Source: an uncultured Spartobacteria bacterium
Lineage (GTDB): Bacteria > Verrucomicrobiota > Verrucomicrobiia > Chthoniobacterales > Chthoniobacteraceae
Reading direction: 5' to 3'
NCBI GenBank assembly: GCA_903882875.1
Contig: CAIRYQ010000011.1
Span: 1-64,000 of the forward strand
DNA length: 64,000 bases
Part shown: one piece after another, positions 15,698-25,489 of the stretch
Layout of the letters: each line of letters begins with the position of its first letter
Numbering within the stretch: the stretch's first letter is position 1
The notes under the pieces: model-generated
Seen by the model: the letters and a program-made list of their open reading frames with translations, nothing else
Databases searched by the model: none
Told to the model about the DNA's origin: nothing
Made by a program: the position numbers and the translations under genes

Positions 15698-15907
15698 GTT
15701 TTCTCCCTTCGACGATCCCCAGCGATGAATCGCTGCGCTATTGTCGCCTCTCCCCTTCGGCCTTCGACGATCCCGCTTCGGCCTTACCTCTCCCCCTTCA
15801 TCCTTCGTCCTTCATCCTTCGACCTTTCCGAACCTCCGGGCCTGTCACGGGGCCGCCTGGGGGTTCCTCCCGTAACAAGCGCCCCGGAACATAGAAAGAA
15901 ACACACA

Positions 15908-16858
15908 ATGGAATACTACCAACAGGTGCAAAAACGCGCGCAGCAGACTGCGGCGGTCATCAATGCCCAGATCCCGGCACTCACCGTATCGGCGCAGACA
16001 TCCGCCGACCTGCTCACGCAGGCGACCGGGCTCGATGCGCTGGCGCAGGCGCGCGACACGGCGCAGACGGCCAGCGACAATGCGGTGAATGCGGAGGCCG
16101 CGGGCTACCTCCTTTTGCGGAGGCTGGACCTCGGCCTCGCGCAGGTGGCGGGCGGCGAGCTGGATGACACCATTGCCGCGGAGGCGGAGCAGGCGGACCT
16201 GCTTTCGCCGGTCTTCGCCATCGTGCCGGACACGACGGAGACGGCGGTGAAGCGCGCGAAAAAGCTCCAGGCGGCGCTGGAGAAAATCAATCCGTTCCTC
16301 GCCGGGCTCACGCCTGCGCGCGGGCCGATCACCACGGGCGGCAGGGGCCTGCCGGACCTCATCGCCGCCATCGCCGCGCAGCCGGCGCTGGAGCAGGCGG
16401 TGGAGTCGCGCGCGGCGGAGCTTTCGCAGGCGCGCAGTGCGCTCCGCCTCGCGGCGCAGGTGCTGGACCGGCTGAACAAGCGCTTTTACCAGAAGCTCCA
16501 GGCCGAGGCTGCGCTGAACCCGGCGCTGGCGGATGCGCTCGGGCAGATCACCACGGACAGCGCGAACCAGCCCGCCACGCTGGGCATCCGCAATATCCTG
16601 CAAGGGGGGACGGGCGGCCTGCAACTGCTCATCAGCTACGACAACGCGAGCTACGACGATTCGCTGGAGAACACGCTGGAGTGGCTGGTGGTGGGTGTGG
16701 ACGCGGATTTCACGCACACGACCCCCGTGGATCCGAGCGGGAATGCGCTCGGGCCGTTCACCGTGGGCCAGCAGGTGAAGCTGCGCACCCGCACGCGGAA
16801 CGCGAACGGGACGACGACAGGCAGCGTGCGTTCGCTGACGATCCGGCCGCCGGTGTAG
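15908..16858 (+). CDS. unrecognised helical protein with C-terminal beta-domain
   Basis: I do not recognise this 316-residue product. It starts at ATG 15908 with an AGAAAGAA stretch upstream. Residues 1-215 are Ala/Gln/Leu-rich and strongly helical, for example QARDTAQTASDNAVNAEAAG and VESRAAELSQARSALRLAAQ, resembling long coiled coils. Residues about 230-316 are beta-rich with Thr/Asn/Gly and end in GSVRSLTIRPP, like a fibronectin- or Ig-type domain (LEWLVVGVDADFTHTTPVDP). There is no signal peptide. It lies alone between a repeat region and the convergent ftsH. A structural or surface role is only a guess. Confidence 0.6.
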   Translation: MEYYQQVQKRAQQTAAVINAQIPALTVSAQTSADLLTQATGLDALAQARDTAQTASDNAVNAEAAGYLLLRRLDLGLAQVAGGELDDTIAAEAEQADLLSPVFAIVPDTTETAVKRAKKLQAALEKINPFLAGLTPARGPITTGGRGLPDLIAAIAAQPALEQAVESRAAELSQARSALRLAAQVLDRLNKRFYQKLQAEAALNPALADALGQITTDSANQPATLGIRNILQGGTGGLQLLISYDNASYDDSLENTLEWLVVGVDADFTHTTPVDPSGNALGPFTVGQQVKLRTRTRNANGTTTGSVRSLTIRPPV

Positions 16859-16903
16859 GTGAGCGACAACTCTCCGGCGCTCTTGCAGACGGGAACGGAT
16901 CCG

Positions 16904-18943
16904 TTACGCAGGAGCGCCGCTGAGGCCGCCGGGGAAGTCGAGGCCGGGCTTGGGCTCGCTGTCGGCTGGCTTGTCGAGCGGGATCGGGGGCATGGGGGTA
17001 ATCGGTTTCGATGCGCCTCCCGTCGGCGGTGGCGGCGGGTTTTTCATCGTGCCAGTGAGCGCGATGTCCTTCACCTGCGCGCCGTCGAGCGTTTCGAATT
17101 CGAGGAGCGCCTTTGCGATGAGTTCGACCTTGTCGCGGTTGGCGGTGATGAGCTGGAGGGCGCGGTTGTAGGCGTCGTCGCAGAGCTTCTTCACCTCGCG
17201 GTCAATCTCCTGCGCGGTGGCTTCGCTGTATGCGCGGTCGCGGCCGAGGTCGCGGCCGAGGAAGACGTGCTCCTCGTGGTCGCCGTATTCGACCATGCCG
17301 AGGTTTTCGCTCATGCCCCATTCGCAGACCATCTTCCGGGCGAGGCGGGTCATCTGTTTGATGTCCATCGAGGCGCCGGTGCTGAGGTCGTGCGTGAAAA
17401 GCTCCTCGGCGATGCGGCCCGCGGCGGTCATCGCGAGCGTGTCGAGCGCCTCCTTGCGCGAAAGCGAATACTGGTCGCCTTCGGGCAGCGACATCGTCGC
17501 GCCGAGCGAACGCCCGCGCGGGATGATCGTGACTTTGTGCAAAGGATCGGTGTGTTCGAGGAGCACGCTGAGCATGGCGTGGCCGGCCTCGTGCCATGCG
17601 GTGGAGGTCTTTTCCTCGTCGCTCATCGCGAGGCTGCGGCGCTCGCGGCCCCAGCGGACCTTGTCGCGCGCTTCCTCGAGCTGCGGATTGGAAATGGCCT
17701 TCAGGCCGAGGCGTGCGGCGATGAGCGCGGCCTCGTTGATGAGATTCGCGAGTTCCGCGCCAGAGAAGCCGGGCGTGCCGCGAGCGATGACGTCAAGGTT
17801 CACGTCCTCGGCGAGCTTCACCTTTTTCGCGTGAACCTTCAGGATTTCCTCGCGGCCCTTCACGTCGGGCAGCGACACGGTGACCTGCCGATCGAAACGG
17901 CCGGGGCGCAGCAGCGCGGGGTCGAGCACGTCCGGGCGGTTCGTGGCCGCGATGATGATGACGCCGTCCTGCGTGTCGAAGCCGTCCATCTCGACGAGGA
18001 GCGCGTTCAGCGTCTGCTCGCGCTCGTCGTGTCCGCCGCCGAGGCCGTGTCCGCGGTGGCGGCCCACGGCGTCAATTTCATCAATGAAGATCAGGCACGG
18101 CGCGGCCTTCTTGCCCTGCTCAAACATGTCGCGCACGCGGCTCGCGCCGACACCGACGAACATTTCGACGAAGTCCGATCCGCTGATGGAAAAGAACGGC
18201 ACATCCGCCTCGCCTGCGATCGCGCGCGCGAGCAACGTCTTGCCGGTTCCCGGAGGGCCGACCATGAGCACGCCTTTCGGGATGCGGCCGCCGAGTTTTT
18301 GAAAACGCTTCGGGTCTTTGAGGAACTCGACGATCTCCGTCACTTCGTCCTTCGCCTCCTCGACGCCGGCCACGTCCTTGAACGTCACCTTGTTTTTGTC
18401 ACGCGCCATCATCTTCGCCTTGCTCTTGCCAAAGCTCATCGCGCCCTTGCCCGCCATGCGGAGCTGCTGGCGGAAGAAAAAGTAGAGCAGCAGCAGGATG
18501 AGGACGACGGGGAGGAAGTTGAACAGTGCGGAGACGAGCATGTTGTTGTTGTCGGACTCCATCTCGGGGATGATGCCGGCCTTCTCGAGTTCCGGCAGCA
18601 GCCACTGGACATACTGGGGATTGAGCTGCGTCCTGAAGATATCGCCTTTCACCGCATCCTTCGAGGCGAGGAGCGTGCCGCGCACGGTGTCCGTCGGACT
18701 GCCGACGACGGAGATGATCTTGAGCTGATCCTTTGAGATACGGCCCTCGGAGAGGGCCTGGCGGAATTGCGGATAAGTCAGCGTCTTGCTGTTCGCATTC
18801 GGGCTGCGGAGGTAGAAGCCGCCGCCGATCAGCAGGATTGCGGCTGCGAAAAGCAGGAGGCCGCGCCAGTTGAAATTGGATTCGGGATTGCTGCCGCCGT
18901 TTGGGTCTGGATCGCGGTTCGGACGAGGAGTTTGCTGTGCCAT
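16904..18943 (-). CDS. ftsH: ATP-dependent zinc metalloprotease FtsH
   Basis: The 679-residue inner-membrane AAA protease degrades misassembled membrane proteins and regulatory proteins. Two transmembrane segments lie at about residues 27-46 and 137-157 around the periplasmic domain. Walker A GPPGTGKT (229-236), Walker [13 protein letters not shown], the second region of homology ([20 protein letters not shown]) and the zinc site HEAGH (451-455) are all intact. I use the ATG for [10 protein letters not shown]; the frame runs 25 codons further upstream without typical sequence. The tail is Pro-rich (PPPPPTGG). It is not linked to the usual tilS or hpt neighbours here. Confidence 0.95.
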   Translation of the reverse strand: MAQQTPRPNRDPDPNGGSNPESNFNWRGLLLFAAAILLIGGGFYLRSPNANSKTLTYPQFRQALSEGRISKDQLKIISVVGSPTDTVRGTLLASKDAVKGDIFRTQLNPQYVQWLLPELEKAGIIPEMESDNNNMLVSALFNFLPVVLILLLLYFFFRQQLRMAGKGAMSFGKSKAKMMARDKNKVTFKDVAGVEEAKDEVTEIVEFLKDPKRFQKLGGRIPKGVLMVGPPGTGKTLLARAIAGEADVPFFSISGSDFVEMFVGVGASRVRDMFEQGKKAAPCLIFIDEIDAVGRHRGHGLGGGHDEREQTLNALLVEMDGFDTQDGVIIIAATNRPDVLDPALLRPGRFDRQVTVSLPDVKGREEILKVHAKKVKLAEDVNLDVIARGTPGFSGAELANLINEAALIAARLGLKAISNPQLEEARDKVRWGRERRSLAMSDEEKTSTAWHEAGHAMLSVLLEHTDPLHKVTIIPRGRSLGATMSLPEGDQYSLSRKEALDTLAMTAAGRIAEELFTHDLSTGASMDIKQMTRLARKMVCEWGMSENLGMVEYGDHEEHVFLGRDLGRDRAYSEATAQEIDREVKKLCDDAYNRALQLITANRDKVELIAKALLEFETLDGAQVKDIALTGTMKNPPPPPTGGASKPITPMPPIPLDKPADSEPKPGLDFPGGLSGAPA

Positions 18944-19075
18944 TGATGGGTTGCCTTGGGCGGTGAATGTAGAGCGATGCGCGGTGCGGTCAACCGGGAT
19001 GTCGGTGGGAAAAGGCACCGGGGCGGGAAGCGCCGGGCAATGGACACAGGCCGCAGCCTCCCGCGCGGCGTCCGC

Positions 19076-20035
19076 TCAGTAGATTTTCACATACGCCTTT
19101 TTCCGCAGGCGTTGCAGCCATTCCTGCTGATCCTTCTGGCGCTCGACTTGCAGGAGGTGGTTTTCGATCTCCTTGCGCAGCTCCTTCAGCGGTTTCACGA
19201 TGCCGCCCTTTTTCTGCTCCACGAGCATGAGGTAGTAGGCATTGTTCAATTCCACGATGTCGCTGACCTTCCCGGTCGGCAGGCGGAAAAATATCTGCTC
19301 CATCTGCGGGCTGAGGTCGCCGTGCTTCACCCAGCCCCAGTCGCCGCCCTTGTCCTGTGTCGAATCCATCGAATAGACGCGTGCGAGGTCGGCGAACTCG
19401 GCGCCATGAACGATTTTTTCGCGGATTTCCTGAATCAGCTTCCGGTTCTTCGCGGGATCGCTGCCCCGGTCAATCTTGATCATGCGCAGCTTCACCTCGT
19501 CGTTCGTCGTCCATTCCTGAATGTGCTGGTTGTAGTAACGCTCGACGGCACCCGGCGCGAGCATCGGCTCGTTCTTCACCTCGCGCGAACGCATGGCCTG
19601 GACGATGATTTTCTCCTCCTCGATCTTGCGAATGCGATCCATCGTGAGTCCCTGCGCGGCGATGGTGCGGAGGAAGGCCGACTTGTCGCCGCCGAAATCC
19701 TGGCGGATGATCGCGGTCACGCGGTCATCAATCGCGTGCTTCGGAATCTCGCCCTTCATTTTTTTGAACTCCTGCAGGATGAGCTGCCGGTCAATGAGAT
19801 CGTTCACCGCACGGAGGCGGACCTCCTTGATTCGCTCGGCGAGCACCGGGCCGGAGAAGGTCGTGCTGAGCGAATCTTCCATCGGGCCGGTGATTTCGCG
19901 GACCTGGAAATACGTGACCACGTCGTCGTTCACCAGTGCGGCGATGCCGTCGAGCACCCTGGGCTCGGCAGCGCGCGCCGCGGAGGCGCAAAGTGAAATG
20001 ATGGCGGCGAGGAGTAGCGGACGGAATAGTCTCAC
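19076..20035 (-). CDS. SurA/PpiC-type peptidyl-prolyl isomerase
   Basis: The 319-residue protein is predicted to be a periplasmic chaperone-isomerase that assists outer-membrane protein folding. A GTG at 20035 gives a clean signal peptide, VRLFRPLLLAAIISLCASA ending in ARAAEP; the longer frame from 20173 has an unconvincing N-terminus and would overlap the divergent gene. After the signal comes a SurA-like N-terminal helical region (VLDGIAALVNDDVVTYFQV). A parvulin domain follows at about residues 180-280 (VKLRMIKIDRG, EFADLARVYSMDST, KGGDWGWVKHGDL). Only one parvulin domain is present, against two in E. coli SurA. The start codon choice is moderately certain. Confidence 0.82.
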   Translation of the reverse strand: MRLFRPLLLAAIISLCASAARAAEPRVLDGIAALVNDDVVTYFQVREITGPMEDSLSTTFSGPVLAERIKEVRLRAVNDLIDRQLILQEFKKMKGEIPKHAIDDRVTAIIRQDFGGDKSAFLRTIAAQGLTMDRIRKIEEEKIIVQAMRSREVKNEPMLAPGAVERYYNQHIQEWTTNDEVKLRMIKIDRGSDPAKNRKLIQEIREKIVHGAEFADLARVYSMDSTQDKGGDWGWVKHGDLSPQMEQIFFRLPTGKVSDIVELNNAYYLMLVEQKKGGIVKPLKELRKEIENHLLQVERQKDQQEWLQRLRKKAYVKIY

Positions 20036-20172
20036 GAGAATTGTGGTTCGGAATTTCGAGCAGGCTAGGAACCGACCCGTGCAAGTCAAGCGGCGCGTGC
20101 GCGGCGCGGGTCTCGCGGCGGCAAAAGTTTCGTTGCGGCACGGGCTTTGCCGACTAGCTTCGCCGACTTCCA

Positions 20173-20697
20173 ATGCTCAACGAGGACAGCATCCAATACG
20201 CCATCGAGAACACACGCGTGACCGTGGTCCCGCAGAACCGGATCGAGACGTTTGGCACGACCGTGTTCCGCTTTTTTCTCGTCACCGAACTCATGGACAC
20301 CGCGGGCCAGGTGCGCGTGCGCGACGGCCGACTGCACGCGGAACGCCCGGCGATCATCACGCCGGAAAATTTTCACCGGATGCTCGACGAGGGCTTCGGC
20401 GAGAAGGCCGGGAAGTTTGTCGAGTGGCTGCGCGAGAATGCGTCCGAGATGGCCGTGCTGCGATACGGGTTTCAGTTTCGCAAGACGGACATGCAGGAAT
20501 CCATCGTGCATGATTCCGTGGAGGCGGTGCTCGACCGGCTGCGGATCAAAGTGGACCATGCGGAGGATCCGCTGAGCACGGTCATCCACGGCGTGGACGA
20601 GGGCTGGGAGGTGTGCCTGCTGAAATTTGCCACGGACATGATCCAGCGTTCCGCCGCGGGCAATGTGAACGAATGGCGCAGGCGAGGGCTGCTCTGA
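20173..20697 (+). CDS. conserved hypothetical protein, 174 residues
   Basis: I do not recognise a named family. The product is soluble, without signal peptide or membrane segment. It mixes beta-strands near the N-terminus (TRVTVVPQNRIETFGTTVF, FFLVTELMD) with helices in the middle (NFHRMLDEGFGEKAGKFVEW). It begins 137 bp from the divergent isomerase gene and leads a same-strand run with the LysM gene, accA and the methyltransferase gene. The sequence is regular in codon use and looks like a genuine housekeeping-type gene of this lineage. Confidence 0.65.
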   Translation: MLNEDSIQYAIENTRVTVVPQNRIETFGTTVFRFFLVTELMDTAGQVRVRDGRLHAERPAIITPENFHRMLDEGFGEKAGKFVEWLRENASEMAVLRYGFQFRKTDMQESIVHDSVEAVLDRLRIKVDHAEDPLSTVIHGVDEGWEVCLLKFATDMIQRSAAGNVNEWRRRGLL

Positions 20698-20776
20698 ACG
20701 GTGGCCGTGCAGAGCCCGCAACCCCATCTCATGCGCAACCCCGCAGCCACGGTGAGGCGCTGATTTTTCCGCGAAC

Positions 20777-21631
20777 GTGCTGCTCCGCATCTTCGTCGTC
20801 CTCGTCCTCGCGTCCGCCGTTTTCGGCGCGGGCTGGTTTGCGTTTCACGAGCTGTACGTGAAGCCGGGGCAGCGGCTCCAGACGGACAAGGCGCTGCCGC
20901 CGCCGACACCGCCGCCGGATCCGAGCCTCGCAGATTTTGAGAAGTGCGTGCAGACGCACCTCAGCGGCGACCGCGCCGCGAGCCGCGCGGGCATCGAGCA
21001 GTTCATGCGCGAATTCCCCACATCCACAAAGCGCGACGCCGTCCTCGACATGCTCGGCGAGATCAACGCCGCGGAGTTTTTCGCCGTGAAGCCGAACGAG
21101 GGCAACACCTACATCGTCCGGAAGGGCGACGCGCTCGGCACCGTCGCGCGGCACACGAAAGTCACGGTCGAGCTGCTCACGTACCTGAACAGGCTTGACG
21201 CAAAATACCTCCAGCCGAACCAGCGGCTCGTCGCGCCGCAGACGGCGTTCCGGCTCGTGATCCAGCAGCGCAAGCAGCGCGTCGTGCTCTACAACGGCGA
21301 CAAGTTTTTCCGCCAGTATCCCGCCGCCGAATGGCCCGGCGGAAGCCGCGCACCCATCCGCCCGAAGCAGGGCGGTAAGGTCACGGAAAAGCGCGCATTC
21401 GAGAAAAACAGCGCCGGTAGCACCGAGAGCATCCCGCCCACGCAGTTCCGCTACTTCGGTGCAACTCACATGATCCTCATCAACATCCCCGGCCATTCGC
21501 TTTACACACGGCCCGCGGACCCGAAGGCCGAGGTCGTGCGCCCGCCCGGCGGCGGCATCGGGCTCGCGCCGGAGCACATGAATGAAATCGCGATCTTGCT
21601 TCCGTCCGGCGCTCCCGTGACGATGGAGTGA
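20777..21631 (+). CDS. LysM-domain envelope protein
   Basis: The 284-residue protein starts at a GTG (20777) with an uncleaved-looking N-terminal anchor (LLRIFVVLVLASAVFGAGWF). A Pro-rich linker (LPPPTPPPDPS) and a short helical repeat follow. A LysM domain lies at about residues 112-156 (NTYIVRKGDALGTVARHTKV, TYLNRLDAKYLQPNQRLVAP), a fold that binds peptidoglycan. The C-terminal part (RLVIQQRKQRVVLYNGDKFF) resembles the start of an L,D-transpeptidase domain, but I do not see its cysteine motif, so catalytic activity is doubtful. The stop lies 3 bp before accA, suggesting co-transcription. Confidence 0.75.
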   Translation: MLLRIFVVLVLASAVFGAGWFAFHELYVKPGQRLQTDKALPPPTPPPDPSLADFEKCVQTHLSGDRAASRAGIEQFMREFPTSTKRDAVLDMLGEINAAEFFAVKPNEGNTYIVRKGDALGTVARHTKVTVELLTYLNRLDAKYLQPNQRLVAPQTAFRLVIQQRKQRVVLYNGDKFFRQYPAAEWPGGSRAPIRPKQGGKVTEKRAFEKNSAGSTESIPPTQFRYFGATHMILINIPGHSLYTRPADPKAEVVRPPGGGIGLAPEHMNEIAILLPSGAPVTME

Positions 21632-21634
21632 CGC

Positions 21635-22594
21635 ATGAATTCGCAGCCGCTGGATTTTGAAAAACCGATCGTGGAACTCGAGCAGAAGCTCGACGAACTC
21701 CGCGGGCACAGCCGCGAAAACAACGTGAACCTCGACCCCGAGGTGCGCCGCATGGAGTCGAAGATCGAGGAGATGAAAAAAAACGTCTATTCGAACCTCA
21801 CCGCGTGGCAGCGCGTGCAGATCGCCCGCCACACCGCGCGCCCCTACACGCTCGACTACTTCCAGCTTTCGTTCTCCGATTTCGTCGAGCTGCATGGCGA
21901 CCGCCGTTTCGCCGACGACGCCTCGATGCCCGGCGGCCTCGCCACGATCGGCAAGCATCGCTGTGCCGTCGCCGGCCAGCAAAAGGGGCGCGACACGAAG
22001 GAAAACATTCATCGCAATTTCGGCTGTGCGAATCCCGAGGGTTACCGCAAGGCGATGCGCCTCATGCGCATGGCGGAGAAATTCAGCCTGCCCTTCGTCT
22101 CGCTCATTGACACGCCCGGCGCCTATCCCGGCATCGGTGCGGAGGAGCGCCACATCGCCGAGGCCATCGCCGCAAACATCCGCGACATGATGACCCTGCG
22201 CACGCCGACCGTCGCCATCGTCATCGGCGAAGGCGGCAGCGGCGGCGCGCTCGGCATTGGTGTGAGCGACCGCGTCATCATGCTGGAAAATGCGTATTAC
22301 TCCGTCATCAGCCCCGAGGGTTGCGCCGCGATTTTGTGGAAGCACCGCAAGCACGCCCCCGAGGCAGCCGAGGCGCTGAAGCTCACCGCGAAGGATCTGA
22401 AGGAACTCAAGCTCGTGGACGATGTGATCCCCGAGCCGCTCGGCGGCGCGCACCAGGATCAGGCCGCCGCGATTGCGAACCTCCGCGCCGCCATTGTCCG
22501 CCACCTCGACGAGCTGGTGAAAATCCCCATGGATCAGCTCCTCGCGCAACGCTACGAAAAATTCCGCCGCATGGGATTCTTTGCCGGCGAATGA
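21635..22594 (+). CDS. accA: acetyl-CoA carboxylase carboxyltransferase subunit alpha
   Basis: The 319-residue protein is the alpha half of the carboxyltransferase that makes malonyl-CoA for fatty-acid synthesis. Length and landmarks are canonical: LDFEKPIVELEQKLDEL at the N-terminus, TAWQRVQIARHTARPYTLDY, FVELHGDRRFADD, FVSLIDTPGAYPGIGAEER and the oxyanion-forming GEGGSGGALGIG, then SPEGCAAILWK. It follows the LysM gene by 3 bp. The partner accD and the biotin carboxylase genes are not in the window. Confidence 0.96.
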   Translation: MNSQPLDFEKPIVELEQKLDELRGHSRENNVNLDPEVRRMESKIEEMKKNVYSNLTAWQRVQIARHTARPYTLDYFQLSFSDFVELHGDRRFADDASMPGGLATIGKHRCAVAGQQKGRDTKENIHRNFGCANPEGYRKAMRLMRMAEKFSLPFVSLIDTPGAYPGIGAEERHIAEAIAANIRDMMTLRTPTVAIVIGEGGSGGALGIGVSDRVIMLENAYYSVISPEGCAAILWKHRKHAPEAAEALKLTAKDLKELKLVDDVIPEPLGGAHQDQAAAIANLRAAIVRHLDELVKIPMDQLLAQRYEKFRRMGFFAGE

Positions 22595-22654
22595 CCCGGT
22601 GCGAACACTCCCGTCCGCGGAGTTTGCTTGCGCAGCATGTGCGTTGAAGGCCGG

Positions 22655-23494
22655 ATGTCCCGCGCGTTTTCACTCGTCAAAGTCGCCTCCGGCGCCGTCA
22701 GCCTGCGTTCGTTGGAGCACGGCGAGACGTTTCATCCGGTCGTCGGGCCGATGGCGGAGGCTCGTGCGCTGCACGTCGCCGGTTCGCGTATCGTCGAGCG
22801 GGTTGGGAAATCTGCGCACCCTTTTGTGATCTGGGACGTCGGCCTCGGCGCTGCGGCAAATGCCGTCGCCGTCCTCGAAGCACTCGCGGATCTGAGCGAT
22901 CCTGTGCGTGCCGAACTGCACAGCTTCGACTGCACGGGCGAGCCGCTGGAATTCGCGCTGCATCATGCCGACGAGCTCGGCTACCTCGCGAAATGGCACG
23001 CGGCCGGATCGAGCCTGCTCGCCTCTGGCCGCGCAGTCGCGGGCAGGGTGGACTGGCATTTTCACCGCGGCGATTTCCGCGAATTCCTCTGGGCGCCGCG
23101 CACCGCGGTGCCCGCGCCGGATGCGATCCTCTACGATCCGTATTCGCCGGAGTCGAACCGCAGCATGTGGACGCTGGAACATTTCACGCGGCTGCACGCG
23201 CGGCTCGATCCCGCGCGCCCCTGCACGCTCACGAACTACAGCCGCTCCACGTCCGTGCGTGTCACGCTCCTGCTCGCGGGTTTTCACGTCGGCCTCGGCG
23301 GCGCGACCGGGGAGAAAGATCAGACCACCGTGGCGGCGACGCACCGCGAACTCCTCACACAACCGCTCGGCGCGGAATGGCTCGGCCGCGTGGAGCGATC
23401 CACGCGCGGCGCCCCGCTGCGCGAGAGCCGCAGCCCCGGCCCGATTTCCCTCGGGGATCTCGCGGCACTGCGAGCGAAGCTCGGCGGAAAATAG
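22655..23494 (+). CDS. MnmC-like SAM-dependent methyltransferase
   Basis: The 279-residue protein resembles the methyltransferase half of MnmC, which methylates 5-aminomethyl-2-thiouridine in the tRNA wobble position. The cofactor-binding region reads FVIWDVGLGAAANAVAVLEAL, followed by the acidic HSFDCTGEPLEFAL and the substrate-side APDAILYDPYSPESNRSMWT, close to the DxFxPxxNPxMW pattern of the family. The FAD-dependent oxidase half of bifunctional MnmC is absent. I start at ATG 22655, preceded by GAAGG; TTG and ATG codons a few codons upstream are alternatives. It follows accA with a 60-bp gap. Confidence 0.72.
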   Translation: MSRAFSLVKVASGAVSLRSLEHGETFHPVVGPMAEARALHVAGSRIVERVGKSAHPFVIWDVGLGAAANAVAVLEALADLSDPVRAELHSFDCTGEPLEFALHHADELGYLAKWHAAGSSLLASGRAVAGRVDWHFHRGDFREFLWAPRTAVPAPDAILYDPYSPESNRSMWTLEHFTRLHARLDPARPCTLTNYSRSTSVRVTLLLAGFHVGLGGATGEKDQTTVAATHRELLTQPLGAEWLGRVERSTRGAPLRESRSPGPISLGDLAALRAKLGGK

Positions 23495-23582
23495 TCCCGC
23501 GCTTCAACGCGCAAAGCCGTCCGGCATCGAAGCTGCCTCCGGTTCCGCACGGCTCCGCACGTTGAAGCCCGCGGACTACCTT
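23493..23582. repeat. imperfect palindrome with about 33-bp arms
   Basis: The left arm reads TAGTCCCGCGCTTCAACGCG then CAAAGCCGTCCGG. The right arm, read as reverse complement, is TAGTCCGCGGGCTTCAACGT then GCGGAGCCGTGCGG. It immediately follows the methyltransferase stop and could act as a terminator-like hairpin, but it shares the AGTCCCGC word with the repeat at 15647 and probably belongs to a dispersed palindrome family. Confidence 0.7.
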
Positions 23583-23710
23583 GCTGCGCGCTCCCGTGTC
23601 TCACATCGGGCTCCTGCCGTCCGAACACGAGGCGTGCATTCCGAAAAAACGCCGCTAAGTTTGCCACGCCATCACGGCTTTTCCTCCGCAACCTCAACGA
23701 ACCCACCATC

Positions 23711-25180
23711 ATGATCCGCATCCCTGGACAACCCGGCCGCGACCTCTGCGATTCCCACCTCGGCATCACGCGACGCGACTTGCTGCGCGTCGGCGGCAGC
23801 GCGCTGATGGGCCTCACGCTCGGCTCGATTTTTTCCCTGCAAGGAAAGGCGAAGGCTGCGGGCTCGAATTTCGGCAAGGGCTTCGGCAAGGCGAAGCATG
23901 TCGTGATGATCTACATGCAGGGCGGGCCGTCGCACCTCGACCTGTGGGACCCGAAGGAGAATCTGCCGGAAAAAATGCGCAGTCCGTTTAAGAGCATCCC
24001 GACGCGGATTCCCGGCGTGCATTTCACCGAGGTGCTGCCGGAGCTGGCGAAGCTGAACGACAAGTTCTCGATGATCCGCTCGATGAGCTACACGCCGAAC
24101 GGGCTCTTCAATCACACCGCCGCGATTTACCAAATCATGACGGGCTACACGACGGACAAGGTCTCGCCGAGCGGCCAGCTCGAGCCGCCGAGCCCGAAGG
24201 ATTTCCCGAATTTCGGCAGCAACATCATCCGGCTGAAACCGCCGACGGAGCCGGTGCTGCCATTCGTGATGCTGCCGCGTCCGCTGCAGGAAAGTAATGT
24301 CGTCGGCAAGGGAGGCAGTGCGGGATTCCTCGGCAAGGGCTTCGACCCCTACACGCTCTTCCCCGAGGGCGACGACCTCGACCTCACGAAGATGAACCGC
24401 GTAAAGGTGGACGATTTGAAATTGCGTCCCGACGTTTTTGCCACGCGCTTGCAGCGTCGCGCACGGCTGCGCACGGCGATCGAGGATTCGATGCCGGACA
24501 TCGAGAAGGCCGTCGCGAGCTACAACCTCGACGAGTATTACGACAAGGCGCTGAACTTGATCAGCAACGGCAAGGCGCGCGAGGCGTTCGAGATCGATCG
24601 CGAGGACGACAAGATGCGCGCGCGCTACGGGCTGAATACATTCGGCCAGAGCCTGCTGCTCACACGCCGGCTCATCGAGGCGGGCACGCGCGTGGTCGAG
24701 GTGATCTGGCCCAAGGTGGCGAACAGCGACGCCCATTCATGGGACATGCACCAGGGCCTCACGAACCGCATGAAGGATCAGGCGGCGCCGATGCTCGACA
24801 AGGGCTTCTCGGCATTCCTGCAGGACATGGAATCGCGCGGTCTGCTCGAGGAGACGCTCATCGTGGCGCTCGGCGAATTCGGACGCAGCCCTGAGAAGGG
24901 CGTGAGCACGAGCGGCAATGTGAACAGTTCCGACGGACGTGATCACTGGCCGTATTGCTACACCGCAGTCGTCGCAGGCGCAGGTTCGAAGCGCGGCTAC
25001 GTCCACGGCGAAAGCGACGCCACCGGCGCGAGCCCGAAGGACAAGCCGGTTCATCCCACCGAGCTGCTCGCGAGCATCTATCACGCGACGGGGATTGATC
25101 CCGAGACGATCGTTTACAATCACCTCAACCAGCCGCGCGAACTCGTGAAGGCGAAGCCGGTGGACGGTTTGTTCGCATAG
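23711..25180 (+). CDS. DUF1501 domain-containing protein
   Basis: The 489-residue protein has a twin-arginine-type N-terminus ([20 protein letters not shown]), so export by Tat is likely. The body is typical of DUF1501, an alkaline-phosphatase/sulfatase-superfamily-like group abundant in PVC bacteria: [71 protein letters not shown] and [10 protein letters not shown]. The conserved Asp/His positions needed for metal binding look present. In PVC genomes such proteins usually pair with a PSD1/DUF1553 protein; none is adjacent here. The substrate is unknown. Confidence 0.88.
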   Translation: MIRIPGQPGRDLCDSHLGITRRDLLRVGGSALMGLTLGSIFSLQGKAKAAGSNFGKGFGKAKHVVMIYMQGGPSHLDLWDPKENLPEKMRSPFKSIPTRIPGVHFTEVLPELAKLNDKFSMIRSMSYTPNGLFNHTAAIYQIMTGYTTDKVSPSGQLEPPSPKDFPNFGSNIIRLKPPTEPVLPFVMLPRPLQESNVVGKGGSAGFLGKGFDPYTLFPEGDDLDLTKMNRVKVDDLKLRPDVFATRLQRRARLRTAIEDSMPDIEKAVASYNLDEYYDKALNLISNGKAREAFEIDREDDKMRARYGLNTFGQSLLLTRRLIEAGTRVVEVIWPKVANSDAHSWDMHQGLTNRMKDQAAPMLDKGFSAFLQDMESRGLLEETLIVALGEFGRSPEKGVSTSGNVNSSDGRDHWPYCYTAVVAGAGSKRGYVHGESDATGASPKDKPVHPTELLASIYHATGIDPETIVYNHLNQPRELVKAKPVDGLFA

Positions 25181-25489
25181 CGCCAAAGGAAAGCGAGCCA
25201 AACGTCGCCTGTGGCGCGCGGCGTGTATAAAGCACGAGAAAAACCGTCCGCCCCGAGGCGGATCGGGATCGTATCATAACGCCGCCGCCTTGCCTCACGT
25301 TGGCGGCGGAATGCAGATCTGGCATGAAGACTCGTCCCCTTCCGACGAAACATCTGCCACGCACCACGCCCGCGTGAATTCCCGGCCCGGAGTGATCTCC
25401 AAATACGCTTCGGCAGGCAACCGACTGGGAGTCCGTCACCACGGAATCCTTGCATCCAAAAAACGCGCCCGCGAGCCCGCCAGACGCCG
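25181..25489. other. 309-bp intergenic region between convergent genes
   Basis: It holds a candidate terminator hairpin (25240-25262) and a short GCCGCCGCCTTGCCTCACGTTGGCGGCGG inverted repeat region near 25281-25310. Short frames are present, but none shows a recognisable domain. I see no gene. Confidence 0.6.
25240..25262 (-). terminator. candidate intrinsic terminator of the acyl operon
   Basis: TCCGCC and GGCGGA form a 6-bp GC stem around a CCGA loop (25247-25262). Read on the minus strand, the stem is followed by CGGTTTTT, a fair intrinsic-terminator arrangement. It lies about 230 bp beyond the end of the acyltransferase gene. Confidence 0.4.

Larger units (their letters stand above)
14866..15907. 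other. 1-kb non-coding region with minisatellite and hairpins
   Basis: Several long frames cross this stretch on both strands, but they are low-complexity by-products of a 21-bp tandem repeat (15195-15480) that stays open because 21 is a multiple of three. Downstream are a perfect hairpin (15606-15625), an 18-bp-arm inverted repeat (15647-15697) and a pyrimidine-rich tract with repeated CCTTCGACGATCC and CCTTCATCC words (about 15700-15835). I see no supported gene. Confidence 0.65.

Noticed and set aside
14691-15894. Long frames over the 21-bp minisatellite on both strands
   Set aside because: All are repeat-driven and low-complexity, and several frames are equally open. I could not support any as a gene, though the question is raised as a finding.
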